Assembly (NCBI RefSeq): GCF_022829465.1
Contig: NZ_JAKSXZ010000092.1
Location: 124,001 to 188,000 of the forward strand
Source: Methylobacterium sp. J-067
GTDB lineage: Bacteria > Pseudomonadota > Alphaproteobacteria > Rhizobiales > Beijerinckiaceae
Direction of reading: 5' to 3'
DNA length: 64,000 bases
Each line of letters opens with the position of its first letter. Position 1 is the stretch's first letter. The notes under the pieces are model-generated. The model worked only from the letters and a program-made list of their open reading frames with translations. It searched no databases and was not told where the DNA came from. Both the position numbers and the translations under genes were made by a program. Shown piece by piece: positions 8,104 to 16,733 of this stretch.

Positions 8104-10019
8104 TATCGGCCTTGGTCCTTGGGATCGGCGATTGAGAGCGTGGCACTGATGACCCGGTGCAGGACCCAACCGACCTGCGCGGCCGAGTAAGGCTTGTGGA
8201 GCAGCTCAAAGCCGTGGCTGTCCTCGCGGGCGAGGACATGGCTGTAGCCGGAGGCAAGGACCACAGGAAGGGTGGGAATGCGGATGCGCAATGCCTTAGC
8301 GAGCTCGATGCCGCCCATGCCGGGCATGACGACGTCGGAGAACACGGCCCGGAAGCCCGCGCCGTCCGTCCCAAGGCGTTCGAGCGCCTCCTCCGCGTTG
8401 ACGACCCATTCGGGCGCGTATCCGAGATCCTCCAAAATCTGCGAGCAGAAGCTTCCAACCTCCAGGTTGTCCTCGACGAGCAAGATGCGCTGGCCGAGGC
8501 CCGCAGGCGATAGGTCCGCGTCAGGGTCGGACACGACGGCCTCGGTCGCCAGGGACGAGACCTCGGGCAGGTAGAGAGTAAAGGTCGTGCCCTTGCCGAT
8601 CTCGCTCGTCACGTCGACGTCGCCGCCGGACTGCTTGGCGAACCCGAACACCTGCGAAAGCCCAAGACCGGTGCCGCGTCCGACGTCCTTGGTCGTGAAG
8701 AACGGCTCGAAGATGCGTCCGAGCACCTCCGGGAGAATGCCCGACCCCGTATCGGTGAGGGAGACCGCGGCGAACGGCCCGCGCGAGCCGGCATGGCCAC
8801 GGATCGTCGGCAGGGCCCGCCCGGCTGCCACCCGCATCGTCAGCGTCCCGCTGCCGTCCATGGCATCGCGGGCGTTGACGGCGATGTTCACCAAGGCGGT
8901 CTCGAACTGGTTGAGGTCGGCGCGTACCAAGGCCGGCCTGTCCGAAGCCTCGACCCGGACGTGAATACGCGCGCCGGTAACGGTATCGAGCATCTCCGCC
9001 ACCCCACGCAGGCGCTCACCGACCTCGAATACCTCCGGCTTCAGGGATTGGCGGCGCGCGAAGGCAAGAAGCTGTCCGGTGAGCTTGGCGGCGCGGTCAA
9101 CGGTGTCAGAGACGGCATCCATATAGCGCTTGCGCCGGTCTTCCGGCAGGTCCGGGCGGCGCAGGAAGTCGACCGACGAGCGGATGATGGTCAGCAGGTT
9201 GTTGAAGTCGTGCGCCACGCCGCCGGTCAGCTGCCCGACTGCTTCGAGCTTCTGCGATTGCCGCAGGTCTTGTTCCATCCGCTCGCGCTCGACCGCCTCG
9301 GCCTGGAGCCGGGCGTTCGCCTGAGCGAGTTCCGCGGTGCGGGCCGCCACCTGGCTTTCGAGGAGCGCCCCCGCCTCCCGCAGAAGAGCGGCCTGCGCCT
9401 CAAGCTCGGCATGGAGCGCGACGACGCCCCGGTTCGTCTCGGCGAGCTCGCGGTTCAGGCGCTGGGCTTCATCCTCGCGCTCCGCGAGTTCGGCGAGGCT
9501 GCGCAGGAGCTCACGGTTCTGTTCGCGCAGGGCGATCGCCGGTTCCTCTGCCCGGGAGCGGGCGACGTCCTCGGCCATGGTCGTCAGGGTACGGCCAGAG
9601 AAGGATCCAGAGCCGTACGGCAACCGCATCCCAAACGTCACGAGCGTTCCGCGTCCGACCTCGGACTCGATCTCGAAGCGATCCATGAGGCGGCGGGAAC
9701 CGGTGATGCCGATGCCGAGCCCGGTGGTGGAGCGGTAGCGCCCTTCCAGGATCTCGTCGAGACGAGGGATACCCGGCCCCCGATCGAGGATGCGGATCAC
9801 CAGGACCTGACTACCGTTCTCGTCGTCGACGCCGTACTCGACCCGGCCGCCACCGGCGTAGCCGTAGGCGTTGCGTGCGATCTCAGACACGGCCGTGGCG
9901 ATGCGCGTCTGATTCTGGATGCCGAAGCCAAGGCGCTCCGCCAGCACGCGCACGCGCTGGCGCACCACGATGATGTCGTCCTCGTGCTCGACGGAGCTGG
10001 TCAGGAGCGGCCACCTCAC
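8103..10019 (-). CDS. RsbT-like kinase / histidine kinase / receiver fusion
   Basis: A 638-residue fusion. Residues 1-130 form an RsbT/RsbW-type GHKL kinase domain (SEIARNAYGY, ILDRGPGI, TTGLGIG motifs). Residues ~150-255 are a coiled coil. Residues ~256-510 are a histidine kinase with His270 (GGVAHDFNNL), NIAVNARDAM, DTGSGI and GTGLGLS. Residues ~520-630 form a receiver with a VFSDVVMPG aspartate and HKP lysine. I chose the GTG at 10,017-10,019, which overlaps the upstream stop (GTGA); the longer ATG frame runs 126 bp back into the preceding gene. Its N-terminal half parallels the free RsbT of the same operon, so it could receive the stressosome signal directly and turn it into His-Asp phosphotransfer. 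That role is inference. Confidence 0.88.
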   Translation of the reverse strand: MRWPLLTSSVEHEDDIIVVRQRVRVLAERLGFGIQNQTRIATAVSEIARNAYGYAGGGRVEYGVDDENGSQVLVIRILDRGPGIPRLDEILEGRYRSTTGLGIGITGSRRLMDRFEIESEVGRGTLVTFGMRLPYGSGSFSGRTLTTMAEDVARSRAEEPAIALREQNRELLRSLAELAEREDEAQRLNRELAETNRGVVALHAELEAQAALLREAGALLESQVAARTAELAQANARLQAEAVERERMEQDLRQSQKLEAVGQLTGGVAHDFNNLLTIIRSSVDFLRRPDLPEDRRKRYMDAVSDTVDRAAKLTGQLLAFARRQSLKPEVFEVGERLRGVAEMLDTVTGARIHVRVEASDRPALVRADLNQFETALVNIAVNARDAMDGSGTLTMRVAAGRALPTIRGHAGSRGPFAAVSLTDTGSGILPEVLGRIFEPFFTTKDVGRGTGLGLSQVFGFAKQSGGDVDVTSEIGKGTTFTLYLPEVSSLATEAVVSDPDADLSPAGLGQRILLVEDNLEVGSFCSQILEDLGYAPEWVVNAEEALERLGTDGAGFRAVFSDVVMPGMGGIELAKALRIRIPTLPVVLASGYSHVLAREDSHGFELLHKPYSAAQVGWVLHRVISATLSIADPKDQGR

Positions 10020-11011
10020 GCTGCATCCCCGCGTACGACGAGCACGGTTGCGTCGTCCCTGACCCTTGCGAAGTCGCGATAGATCACTCCGGCTAGCAGC
10101 GTCGGATGTGCCCATGCGAGGCCGGGATGGGCGTCGAGGGACCAACTCGTCGCGATGCCGTCAGAGCACAGCACGAACACGTCTTCCGGACGCATGGGGT
10201 ACTCGTATTCCTGGATACGTCGAGCCGCGTGGCCCGCGGTCCCGGCGAGGCTGACCGTTCGCTTGATCGTCGTTCCGGAGATCACCGCCCCCGCAACATT
10301 GCCGATGCCGGCGAGCGCGAGCGTGGCGCGGTCCCTCGTATAGCGCGCGACCGAGATCGCTCCGCCCCGGGTCTGGGACAGGCCTGCGTGGATCGCAGCG
10401 AGGATCGCGGCGGGTGGCTCGTCGCGACGGCGCCGGAATATCTTGAGGGCCTCCTCTGACGCCCTGGCGGCCTCCGGTCCGTGGCCGAGGCCGTCCGACA
10501 CGATGGCGGTCCAGCCGTCGGCGCGCTCGCGCACGGCGTAGGCGTCGCCGTTGGCGGTCTCGCCTTTCAGGGGCACCGTCACCGCGCCGAAGCTGGGACC
10601 ATCGCCGGACGTGCTCCCTCTGACGGACGACAGGCGCGCCAGCACCGCGGTGCCGAGGCCGGGCCGGGACACGATGTCGAAAGCGTCGGAGAGGCGATGC
10701 ACCGCGCCCAGGCCCTCGCCGGCGCTGCCGCCGGTGGAATGCCCATCGCGCATGGCGGAGCCGGTGTCCGAGAAGCCGGGTCCCTTGTCCAGCGCGAGAA
10801 TCTCGACGCCCGAGCCGGTCCCATCCTCGTAGGTTCCCACAAGAACCTCGCCCGGGACGCCGTACTTGACGACGTTGGTGGCGAGCTCGGTAACGACCAG
10901 GGCCACCCGTCCGGCCGCGGTCTCGTCGAAGCCGATGGCCTGCGCCACGGCCACGGCCCGCCGCCGCGCCTCGGCCACCTGGCTCGCTTCCGTGACGGGG
11001 ACCCGGACCAT
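10016..11011 (-). CDS. RsbX-like phosphatase with N-terminal GHKL kinase domain
   Basis: A 331-residue two-domain protein. Residues ~1-130 are an anti-sigma-factor-type ATPase domain (TELATNVVKYG, LDKGPGF, GEGLGAV). Residues ~140-331 are a PP2C/SpoIIE-type phosphatase with VSDGLGHG and the later CSDGI metal-binding aspartates, matching RsbX, which dephosphorylates RsbR and RsbS and resets the stressosome. The ATG at 11,009-11,011 lies 2 bp after the rsbT stop; the frame continues upstream to 11,197 only through rsbT. Fusion of a kinase-like and a phosphatase domain in one chain suggests that it can act on both arms of the switch. Its stop overlaps the next gene's GTG. Confidence 0.85.
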   Translation of the reverse strand: MVRVPVTEASQVAEARRRAVAVAQAIGFDETAAGRVALVVTELATNVVKYGVPGEVLVGTYEDGTGSGVEILALDKGPGFSDTGSAMRDGHSTGGSAGEGLGAVHRLSDAFDIVSRPGLGTAVLARLSSVRGSTSGDGPSFGAVTVPLKGETANGDAYAVRERADGWTAIVSDGLGHGPEAARASEEALKIFRRRRDEPPAAILAAIHAGLSQTRGGAISVARYTRDRATLALAGIGNVAGAVISGTTIKRTVSLAGTAGHAARRIQEYEYPMRPEDVFVLCSDGIATSWSLDAHPGLAWAHPTLLAGVIYRDFARVRDDATVLVVRGDAA

Positions 11012-11013
11012 GC

Positions 11014-11418
11014 TCACTTCCACCGCGCGATCGTCACGCGCGTGCCTGCTCCGGGCGTCGACTCGATGTGGAACTCGTTCGAAAGCCGCTTTGCTCCGCC
11101 GAGGCCAAGGCCAAGACCGCCGCCGGAGGTATAGTGGTCGGTCATCGCCTGCTCGATATCGGCGATGCCGGGGCCCTCGTCCTCGAAGGTCAGGCACAGG
11201 CCCTTGCGCATCCCGGCCTGGACGATCTCCGCCCGGACCTCGCCGCCGCCGCCGTAGTCCAAGGCGTTGCGAGCCAGTTCGCTCGCGGCGGTGACGAACT
11301 TGGTCTGATCGACGAGCCCGAGCCCAATCTCGATGGCGAGCGCGCGGACCCGTTGGCGCACCCGCACGACGTCGTCGCCCGACCGGATCGGGAGTGTTTC
11401 AACCTTCGTGGGCTTCAC
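11014..11418 (-). CDS. rsbT: Stressosome switch kinase RsbT
   Basis: A 134-residue serine/threonine kinase of the GHKL anti-sigma type and of normal RsbT length. It shows the N-box ELARNALDYG, the G1 motif FEDEGPGI and the glycine-rich GGGLGLGLGG lid. RsbT phosphorylates RsbR and RsbS in the stressosome, is released on stress and then activates a downstream partner; in Bacillus that is RsbU, which is not encoded here. Its start overlaps the end of rsbS by 20 bp, so the two are translationally coupled. The likely partners are the fusion kinase or the RsbX-like phosphatase further along the operon. Confidence 0.9.
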   Translation of the reverse strand: MKPTKVETLPIRSGDDVVRVRQRVRALAIEIGLGLVDQTKFVTAASELARNALDYGGGGEVRAEIVQAGMRKGLCLTFEDEGPGIADIEQAMTDHYTSGGGLGLGLGGAKRLSNEFHIESTPGAGTRVTIARWK

Positions 11419-11797
11419 GGTCGCCCCCGAAACCGTCCTCCTCGGCGAGCCGCGACTGGATCAGCGCCATGCCGCGCTCGACGTTGAGGGCCGTCTTGAT
11501 GCCGGTCAGCTCCAGGCCGAGCTCGACCAGGGTGATGGCCACGGCGGGCCGCATCCCAGCAACAACCGTGTCCGCGTCGAGGACGCGCGACACGGCGGCA
11601 ATGCTCACCAGCATGCGGCCGATGAAGGAATCGACGATCTCCAGAGCCGAGATCTCGATCAGGACGGCACGTGCGCCGGTGCGCACGATCATCGCCGTAA
11701 GGTCTTCCTCCAGCGCGAGGGCGAGGCGGTCGTGCATGTCGACCTGGATGGTGACGATGAGGACGCCACCAAGCTTGAGGATTGGGATGCGGTCCAT
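11399..11797 (-). CDS. rsbS: Stressosome scaffold protein RsbS (STAS domain)
   Basis: A 132-residue single STAS-domain protein. It has the phosphorylatable serine in the RsbS context (IVDSFIGRML), equivalent by alignment-by-eye to Ser59 of Bacillus RsbS. It would form the stressosome core with RsbR and hold RsbT until phosphorylated. I chose the ATG at 11,795-11,797, 4 bp after the rsbR stop; an upstream frame extends to 11,878 but lies inside rsbR. Order and overlaps (rsbR-rsbS-rsbT) match stressosome operons of other bacteria. Confidence 0.9.
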   Translation of the reverse strand: MDRIPILKLGGVLIVTIQVDMHDRLALALEEDLTAMIVRTGARAVLIEISALEIVDSFIGRMLVSIAAVSRVLDADTVVAGMRPAVAITLVELGLELTGIKTALNVERGMALIQSRLAEEDGFGGDREAHEG

Positions 11798-11801
11798 GGT
11801 G

Positions 11802-12677
11802 TCAGCGGCGCCCCTCGGCAGAAGCCTGTTGGCGCACCACCTTTCGACCCGTTTGCCGAAGGGCGAGCGCAAAGGCATCGGCTAATGTCGCCTTGGAAAC
11901 GACGTTCAGTTCGACGCCGAGATGGACCATGGTCTGGGCGATCTGCGGCCGGATGCCGGATACGAAGCAGTCGGCGCCCATCAGCCGGGCTGCCGCGACG
12001 GTCTTCAGCAGATGCTGCGCCACAAGGGTGTCGACGGTCGGGACGCCGGTGATGTCGATGATGGCGATCTCGGCCTCCTCATCGACGATTGCCTGGAGCA
12101 GGTTCTCCATCACCACGCCAGTCCGGGCGCTGTCGAGGGTGCCGATGAGCGGCAGCGCAAGGATGCCATCCCAGAGCCGGACCACCGGTGTTGAGAGCTC
12201 GGCGATCTCCTGTCCTTGGCGCCCGATCACCTCCTCGCGGCTGGCCAGGAACACCTCCATGGTGTGCAGGCCGAGCCGATCGAGGACCTTGCTCGCGGCC
12301 CAGGTCCCCGCCGCCAGTGTGGCGGCGTCCGTCCCATGGGCCTTCCCGATGGCCGCGAAGACCGGCGCCTTGAGCGAGAACACGAAGTTGGCGGTGTCGG
12401 TCGGCGTGAAGCCCTGAATGGCACGTGAGCGGGAGATGTCGGCGAGGGCCTCGCGAAGCAAAGTGTATTGCTCGCCATCAGCGTCGACCCCGCCGTTGGC
12501 GAGCGCGTCCCGAAGCTGGCCGTACACGGCTTTGGCCTGGGTCTGGAGCTCGGCCTCGCGAATGCGGCCGCTCTGCAGGGAGGTTCCCTCACGCAAGGAG
12601 GCGTACCACGCGTCGAGGATGGCGGCCTCGTCTTCGATGAGCGTCCGCTTCAGGACCTCGGCGCCGTCCATACTCAT
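11802..12677 (-). CDS. rsbR: Stressosome sensor/scaffold RsbR
   Basis: A 291-residue RsbR protein with a variable N-terminal sensory half (~1-150) and a C-terminal STAS domain (~165-280). The STAS half keeps both threonines that RsbT phosphorylates in Bacillus RsbR, seen in VPTVDT and IRPQIAQT, and the IIDITGV strand. The N-terminal half is of the globin-like RsbR type but shows no obvious cofactor motif, so the signal is unknown. It is the first gene of the leftward operon; the ATG at 12,675-12,677 follows a GAGAGGG ribosome site. The promoter must lie in the 12.68-12.98 kb spacer. Confidence 0.9.
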   Translation of the reverse strand: MSMDGAEVLKRTLIEDEAAILDAWYASLREGTSLQSGRIREAELQTQAKAVYGQLRDALANGGVDADGEQYTLLREALADISRSRAIQGFTPTDTANFVFSLKAPVFAAIGKAHGTDAATLAAGTWAASKVLDRLGLHTMEVFLASREEVIGRQGQEIAELSTPVVRLWDGILALPLIGTLDSARTGVVMENLLQAIVDEEAEIAIIDITGVPTVDTLVAQHLLKTVAAARLMGADCFVSGIRPQIAQTMVHLGVELNVVSKATLADAFALALRQTGRKVVRQQASAEGRR

Positions 12678-12979
12678 CGGGTCCCTCTCATTGCTGTCGC
12701 GCAGCCTCTATCCCGATCTCGACCCTTTCGATAGGCGGTATCGCTCAGGCTGAAGTCGCCAGCATTCGATCTCTGAGCCAACGTCAGGTTTCGCCACCTC
12801 ACTTCCCGGAAGCAGACTGGCCGAAATCCACCCTCAGCAGCCCTCCCGCTCGCGACCCAACACAGTCGTAGGGACCGCCATCAGCGCTTCCCGAAAGCGG
12901 CCATTCGCCGGCCGTCCGGCAACTTCGGCTCGGGGTGGGAAGCCGACCTTGGCCGATCGACCTGAAGCAGACGTTCTTT
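12678..12979. repeat. Spacer with dispersed-repeat copies, upstream of the stressosome operon
   Basis: This 302-bp spacer should hold the rsbR promoter. From about 12,801 it is filled with degenerate copies of the intergenic repeat: CCCGGAAGCAGAC near 12,806, CCCGAAAGCGGCCATTCG near 12,890 and CTGAAGCAGACGTTC at 12,962. No gene is visible. Confidence 0.5.
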
Positions 12980-13885
12980 TTACGACCCACCCACGCAGTT
13001 CTGTTCGATCAATTCGAGGACCGTATCGACTAGCGGGTTATGATGCGCTGTGGACCAGACTAGCGCGGTGACAACAATCTCAACGCGCTCCTTCAGTGGC
13101 CGGAAGACGACGCTCGATGGAGCAAGCCTCTCGGACCTCGACGGGACGAGGGCGATCCCCTGACCGCAGCCCACAAACGCGATCTGCGATGTGACGGAGC
13201 GGACCTCATGCAGGATGCGGGGCGAGAAGCCGCCATCCTGGCAGGCGGCCAGCACCCTGTCGAAGTAGACCGGGCTCGAACGGCGCGCGAACATCGCAAA
13301 GTCCTCCTGCGCCAGCATAGCGAGGGGAACCTCGGGCATTGTCGCGAGGCGGTGTCCCTCGGGAAGGACCACCGCAAGCCTGTCCTGCGCCACCGGCCGC
13401 GACTGGATCGTCTGACCGAGCACCCCTTCGAGCCGAGCGAAGGCCAGATCGATGTCACCAGCTTCTAGGGCCGGGACCGCCTCGACGCTGTCGATCTCTC
13501 TAATGGCTACCGTCAGGTCGGGATGCGCGGTCCGCAGAGCGGCGACCAGGGGCGGTATGTCCTCGACCAGCGCCGCGTTGATGGCGCCGATGGTGAGTGT
13601 CCCGGTCCGACCGGCCACGGCCTCCCGTACCGCGAGTTCCAACCGCCCCGCCTGATCGACGAACTTGCGCACGGCCGGGAGGATTGCGGCACCTGCCGCC
13701 GTGAGCCGAACACCACGACGGTCACGGGCGAACAGCGTTGTGCCGAGGGCCTGCTCCAGCGCCTTGATCTGCTCGGTGAGGGGCGGCTGTGACATCCCGA
13801 GCCGTTGGGCTGCACGCCCGAAGTGGCGTTCCTCCGCGACGGCCTGAAACAGCCAGAGATGCCGAAGCAGGCGGAAGTTGACCAT
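12980..13885 (-). CDS. LysR-family transcriptional regulator
   Basis: A 301-residue LysR regulator: N-terminal winged helix-turn-helix (residues ~5-65, with HFGRAAQRLGMSQPPLTEQI) and a periplasmic-binding-protein-like effector domain (~90-295). It is divergent from the LysE-type exporter gene, with a 99-bp shared promoter region, the classic arrangement for an exporter controlled by its substrate through a LysR protein (as LysG-LysE). The effector is unknown. Confidence 0.9.
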   Translation of the reverse strand: MVNFRLLRHLWLFQAVAEERHFGRAAQRLGMSQPPLTEQIKALEQALGTTLFARDRRGVRLTAAGAAILPAVRKFVDQAGRLELAVREAVAGRTGTLTIGAINAALVEDIPPLVAALRTAHPDLTVAIREIDSVEAVPALEAGDIDLAFARLEGVLGQTIQSRPVAQDRLAVVLPEGHRLATMPEVPLAMLAQEDFAMFARRSSPVYFDRVLAACQDGGFSPRILHEVRSVTSQIAFVGCGQGIALVPSRSERLAPSSVVFRPLKERVEIVVTALVWSTAHHNPLVDTVLELIEQNCVGGS

Positions 13886-13984
13886 CGGCGATAGGCTCAG
13901 CGGATCACAGACATTCGATCTTCGTATTTTACCTATCGAAGTGGCGGTGAGAAGAAGCGCTGAACCCGCGCCCTGCGAGGCCCC

Positions 13985-14611
13985 ATGCCCGATACATCCA
14001 CCCTCACGGCCTACCTCATCGTCATCCTCGGCTTGGCGGTCACGCCAGGGCCGAACATGATCTACCTAATCTCTCGCTCCATCGCCCAAGGGCGGACGGC
14101 CGGTATCGTCTCGCTAGGCGGCAGCGCGCTCGGCTTCATCGTCTATATGGCCTGCGCTGCCTTCGGCATCACAGCGCTCCTGATGGCCGTGCCACTCGCT
14201 TTCGATGCGCTTCGCGTCGCTGGGGCGGGCTACCTCATGTTCCTGGCTTGGCAGGCGGTACGGCCCGGCGGACGCTCACCCTTCCAGGTGAACCGGCTTC
14301 CGAGCAGCGGCAAAGGCAAAGTCTTCACCATGGGCTTCGTAACGACGCTCTTGAACCCGAAGGCCGCGCTGCTCTACCTCGCGCTGCTACCGCAGTTCGT
14401 CGTTCCGGGGCACGGCAGCGTGCTGGGCCAGACCCTTGTTCTCGGGCTGATCCACATTGCCGTGAACCTCAGCTTCGGCGTCGTCATCGCGAGCACGGCC
14501 GGCGCCCTCGCAACGGGTTTGGCAAAGCGTCCATCTTGGTTATTGGCCCAGCGTTGGGCTATGGGCAGCCTACTTGCCGCCTTCTCGATCAAGCTGATCT
14601 CAGAGGCGTAG
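13985..14611 (+). CDS. LysE/RhtB-family amino-acid exporter
   Basis: A 208-residue inner-membrane protein with about six hydrophobic segments and the LysE-family landmark VTPGPNMIYLISRSIAQGRTAG near residues 20-40, followed by FVTTLLNPKAALLYLALLPQFV around 120. Members export amino acids or their analogues by proton antiport. It is divergently paired with the LysR gene at 12,980-13,885, which probably controls it. The substrate cannot be read from sequence. Confidence 0.9.
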   Translation: MPDTSTLTAYLIVILGLAVTPGPNMIYLISRSIAQGRTAGIVSLGGSALGFIVYMACAAFGITALLMAVPLAFDALRVAGAGYLMFLAWQAVRPGGRSPFQVNRLPSSGKGKVFTMGFVTTLLNPKAALLYLALLPQFVVPGHGSVLGQTLVLGLIHIAVNLSFGVVIASTAGALATGLAKRPSWLLAQRWAMGSLLAAFSIKLISEA

Positions 14612-14774
14612 GGGGCGCTCTCCGAAAGTATGTCCGCTTCGATGCATCCGCGTTCGGAAGCGGACAGTCGCAAAACCACCCCAAGCGGTCGCTCCGCTGG
14701 CGACAATGTCAGTTATCCTGACGGCTGCCAACGCAATCCGAAAGCAGTCATCTGCGAGCCATTCTGAGGACTGT
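14612..14774. repeat. Dispersed intergenic repeat copies
   Basis: Two facing copies of the recurring motif: TGTCCGCTTCGATGC at 14,631 and GTTCGGAAGCGGACAGTCGC at 14,652, then a degenerate third. The facing arrangement can form a weak hairpin. No gene is seen. Confidence 0.5.
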
Positions 14775-15389
14775 TTACGCCAGAGGAGATGGCCCCTGTG
14801 GAAGCGCAATAGTCGAAGTCCCTTCGGCAATCTGCTCGGGGCCTCCCTCAGGCGGCCATACACCAGCACCATAGGCCCAAGAGCGTAGATCGGCCCGCTC
14901 CTTCAAGTTCGTGAAGCCCCAGATGTGTGTGATCCGCGGTGCTCCATCGAGGGCGTACATGTTCGTGACAAGATGCTCGGTATACTCATGTGCCGGTGTG
15001 ATAGCGGCTTCCCAGCCTGCGAGCGTTGGCAGCAGCCCGCCCGGCTTCAGGTGGTAAGTCCGGAACTCGTACACCCCACCCCGGTCCCCGGTCCGGATCG
15101 GCGGCAGAAAGGCAAGTGGCGCGTAGCTGTCCATTTCCAGCGCCGTCACCACGCTCCCCGCATTGAACGGGTTAGCGCTCAGAAGCGCCCGGCGGCGCTC
15201 GGCAGTCATATCCTCCGGTGCCTCGAACCCACGCAGCACGATCAGGCGACCGAGTGTTCCTATCTCGGTCCGCCAGCAGCCAAACAGTTTACCCTTGGCC
15301 TCTGCGTCGTTCACCCAGTCATAAACGCCCTCGGATGCTCGACCGACAGCTAGCAACGGGCACGAAAGGGTAGTGAGTTCGTAGAGCAT
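14775..15389 (-). CDS. NIPSNAP-family protein
   Basis: A 204-residue soluble protein with two tandem dimeric ferredoxin-like (NIPSNAP) halves: the first starts MLYELTTLSC and the second at ~115 with YEFRTYHLKPGGL. NIPSNAP proteins have no agreed enzymatic function; bacterial members are often found with stress or aromatic-degradation genes. It stands alone between two repeat-filled spacers, so no operon context helps. The ATG at 15,387-15,389 is well placed at the first conserved strand. Confidence 0.8.
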   Translation of the reverse strand: MLYELTTLSCPLLAVGRASEGVYDWVNDAEAKGKLFGCWRTEIGTLGRLIVLRGFEAPEDMTAERRRALLSANPFNAGSVVTALEMDSYAPLAFLPPIRTGDRGGVYEFRTYHLKPGGLLPTLAGWEAAITPAHEYTEHLVTNMYALDGAPRITHIWGFTNLKERADLRSWAYGAGVWPPEGGPEQIAEGTSTIALPQGPSPLA

Positions 15390-15644
15390 AGGTACCTCGG
15401 CGCTGCACTCTCAAGCCCAGAGCGCGCCATTCGTTTCAATGGGCCGAATCTGCACCTGCCATGGGTCGGAAGCGGGGAATATCGCTACGTCCGCGCTCGT
15501 CCGTTGCCGACCGAACCTGGTCGTGCGAGCAGTCGTCGGCGCTTCCCAAAAGCGGTCATGGGTCAACCGTCCGACAGCTTTGGCTCGCGACGACAAATAA
15601 TCCACGACCCTCCATCCTGAAACTGACGTTTCACAGTCGGCGAG
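15390..15644. repeat. Dispersed intergenic repeat copies
   Basis: A 255-bp spacer with several degenerate units: GGGTCGGAAGCGGGGAAT near 15,464, CTTCCCAAAAGCGGTCATG at 15,542 and CCTGAAACTGACGTTTC near 15,616. The array continues into the last codons of the following Crp gene (CCAAAACGGACGCTC at ~15,657). No gene is visible. Confidence 0.5.
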
Positions 15645-16391
15645 CTACGGCGTACCCCAAAACGGACGCTCATCCTCACTGCGCCGGTTCAGGTGAAGGT
15701 ACTTCGGGTCGAACTCGGCGAAGGCCCTCAATCGCTCCACGTCGGGAATGCGCACGCGCTTGCTCTTCCACTCAACCAACCCCTGGGCTCGCAGATCCTG
15801 AAGAACCCGGTTTACATGCACATTGGTGATACCCAGTGTGTCGGCAAGATCCTCCTGAGTAATCGGGAACTCGAAGCTGTCATTGCCCGCTAGGCCAACC
15901 ACCCGCAGTCGCACGTGCAACTCGCAGATGAGATGCGCCATCTGACGGTCGGCTTCACACTGGCCCATGTTGACGAGCCACGCCCGCAGCGTGCCCTCAT
16001 CGACCAGCGTCGCCCACCAGAGTGCCCGCGTGATGCGAGGGTGGTGGGCCGTCAGATCCTCGATGGTGGAGCGTGGAATGTCCACAATGGTGCAGCCCCA
16101 GCCGGTGCCGATGCTATGATCCATTTCGCCGAGGATGGCCACGTGCAGGTCGCAGAAGTCGCCAGGCGCCAGGAAAGCCATGATCTGGCGTCGCCCATCT
16201 CTGAGCGTCTTGTAGCGGCAGGCGAAGCCCTGCATAACGAGATGCACATCCTCAGGGCGCTCGCCTTCGGGGCTGATGTCCATATGCCGCGCAACGCGCC
16301 GGGTCGTACCGGTAAGGTGCTGGAGGACAGCGCGGTCTTCGTCTGTCAGTTGCGCTCCGTGTTCGAGCTTCATGATCAGCGGATTGGACAT
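15645..16391 (-). CDS. Crp/Fnr-family transcriptional regulator
   Basis: A 248-residue regulator with an N-terminal cyclic-nucleotide-binding-like barrel (~30-145, with GRRQIMAFLAPGDFCDL) and a C-terminal Crp-type winged helix (~155-230, ITQEDLADTLGITNVHVNRVL). It has no N-terminal cysteine cluster, so it is not an oxygen-sensing FNR. The last residues (..RPFWGTP) fall in a repeat copy, suggesting that the C-terminus was extended or altered by the repeat. The ATG at 16,389-16,391 is preceded by nine Gs in the ribosome-binding position, described separately. Confidence 0.9.
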   Translation of the reverse strand: MSNPLIMKLEHGAQLTDEDRAVLQHLTGTTRRVARHMDISPEGERPEDVHLVMQGFACRYKTLRDGRRQIMAFLAPGDFCDLHVAILGEMDHSIGTGWGCTIVDIPRSTIEDLTAHHPRITRALWWATLVDEGTLRAWLVNMGQCEADRQMAHLICELHVRLRVVGLAGNDSFEFPITQEDLADTLGITNVHVNRVLQDLRAQGLVEWKSKRVRIPDVERLRAFAEFDPKYLHLNRRSEDERPFWGTP

Positions 16392-16394
16392 TCA

Positions 16395-16403
16395 CCCCCC
16401 CCC
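16395..16403 (-). promoter_or_regulatory. G9 homopolymer in the ribosome-binding position of the Crp gene
   Basis: Nine consecutive Gs on the coding strand end 3 bases before the ATG, exactly where the Shine-Dalgarno sequence should sit; no other ribosome site is seen. Length change by slippage would alter spacing and strength of translation initiation. Confidence 0.5.
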
Positions 16404-16733
16404 GTAATTCGGCCGCCCTTATAAAGGGAAGTAGCAGGGCATCTTTCAGGTTTCACCGAATCATAATCCCACAGTTAACATAGAGCGATACTTAGTAGTT
16501 CCCAAAACTTTTTTACGACCAAAGACCAACAGATATAAGACGAAAATTTCTCTAATCGATTGATGCACGGCGGGATTTTAGTTGAGAAAATTCGGGCATC
16601 GAGCGTACTATTAAAACATAAATTATACCGCTTGTAGATTGTATGTGTTTTAGTTGAGTATCGCTGGCTGGTCGATTGTAGGCGCTAGCGGCTGGGTGAG
16701 GCGAGTGCTCCCGCCTGCGACCCGGAGGGTTTG
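16404..16733. other. AT-rich intergenic region
   Basis: A 330-bp spacer between the divergent Crp and DUF6894 genes, strongly AT-rich from 16,440 to 16,660. It must hold both promoters. The 15-mer GAGGCGAGTGCTCCC at 16,698-16,712 recurs exactly at 38,594-38,608. No gene or RNA is recognised. Confidence 0.5.

Noticed and set aside
8793..10082. 429-codon plus-strand open frame
   Set aside because: It is the antisense shadow of the fusion histidine kinase; the composition is that of a shadow frame.
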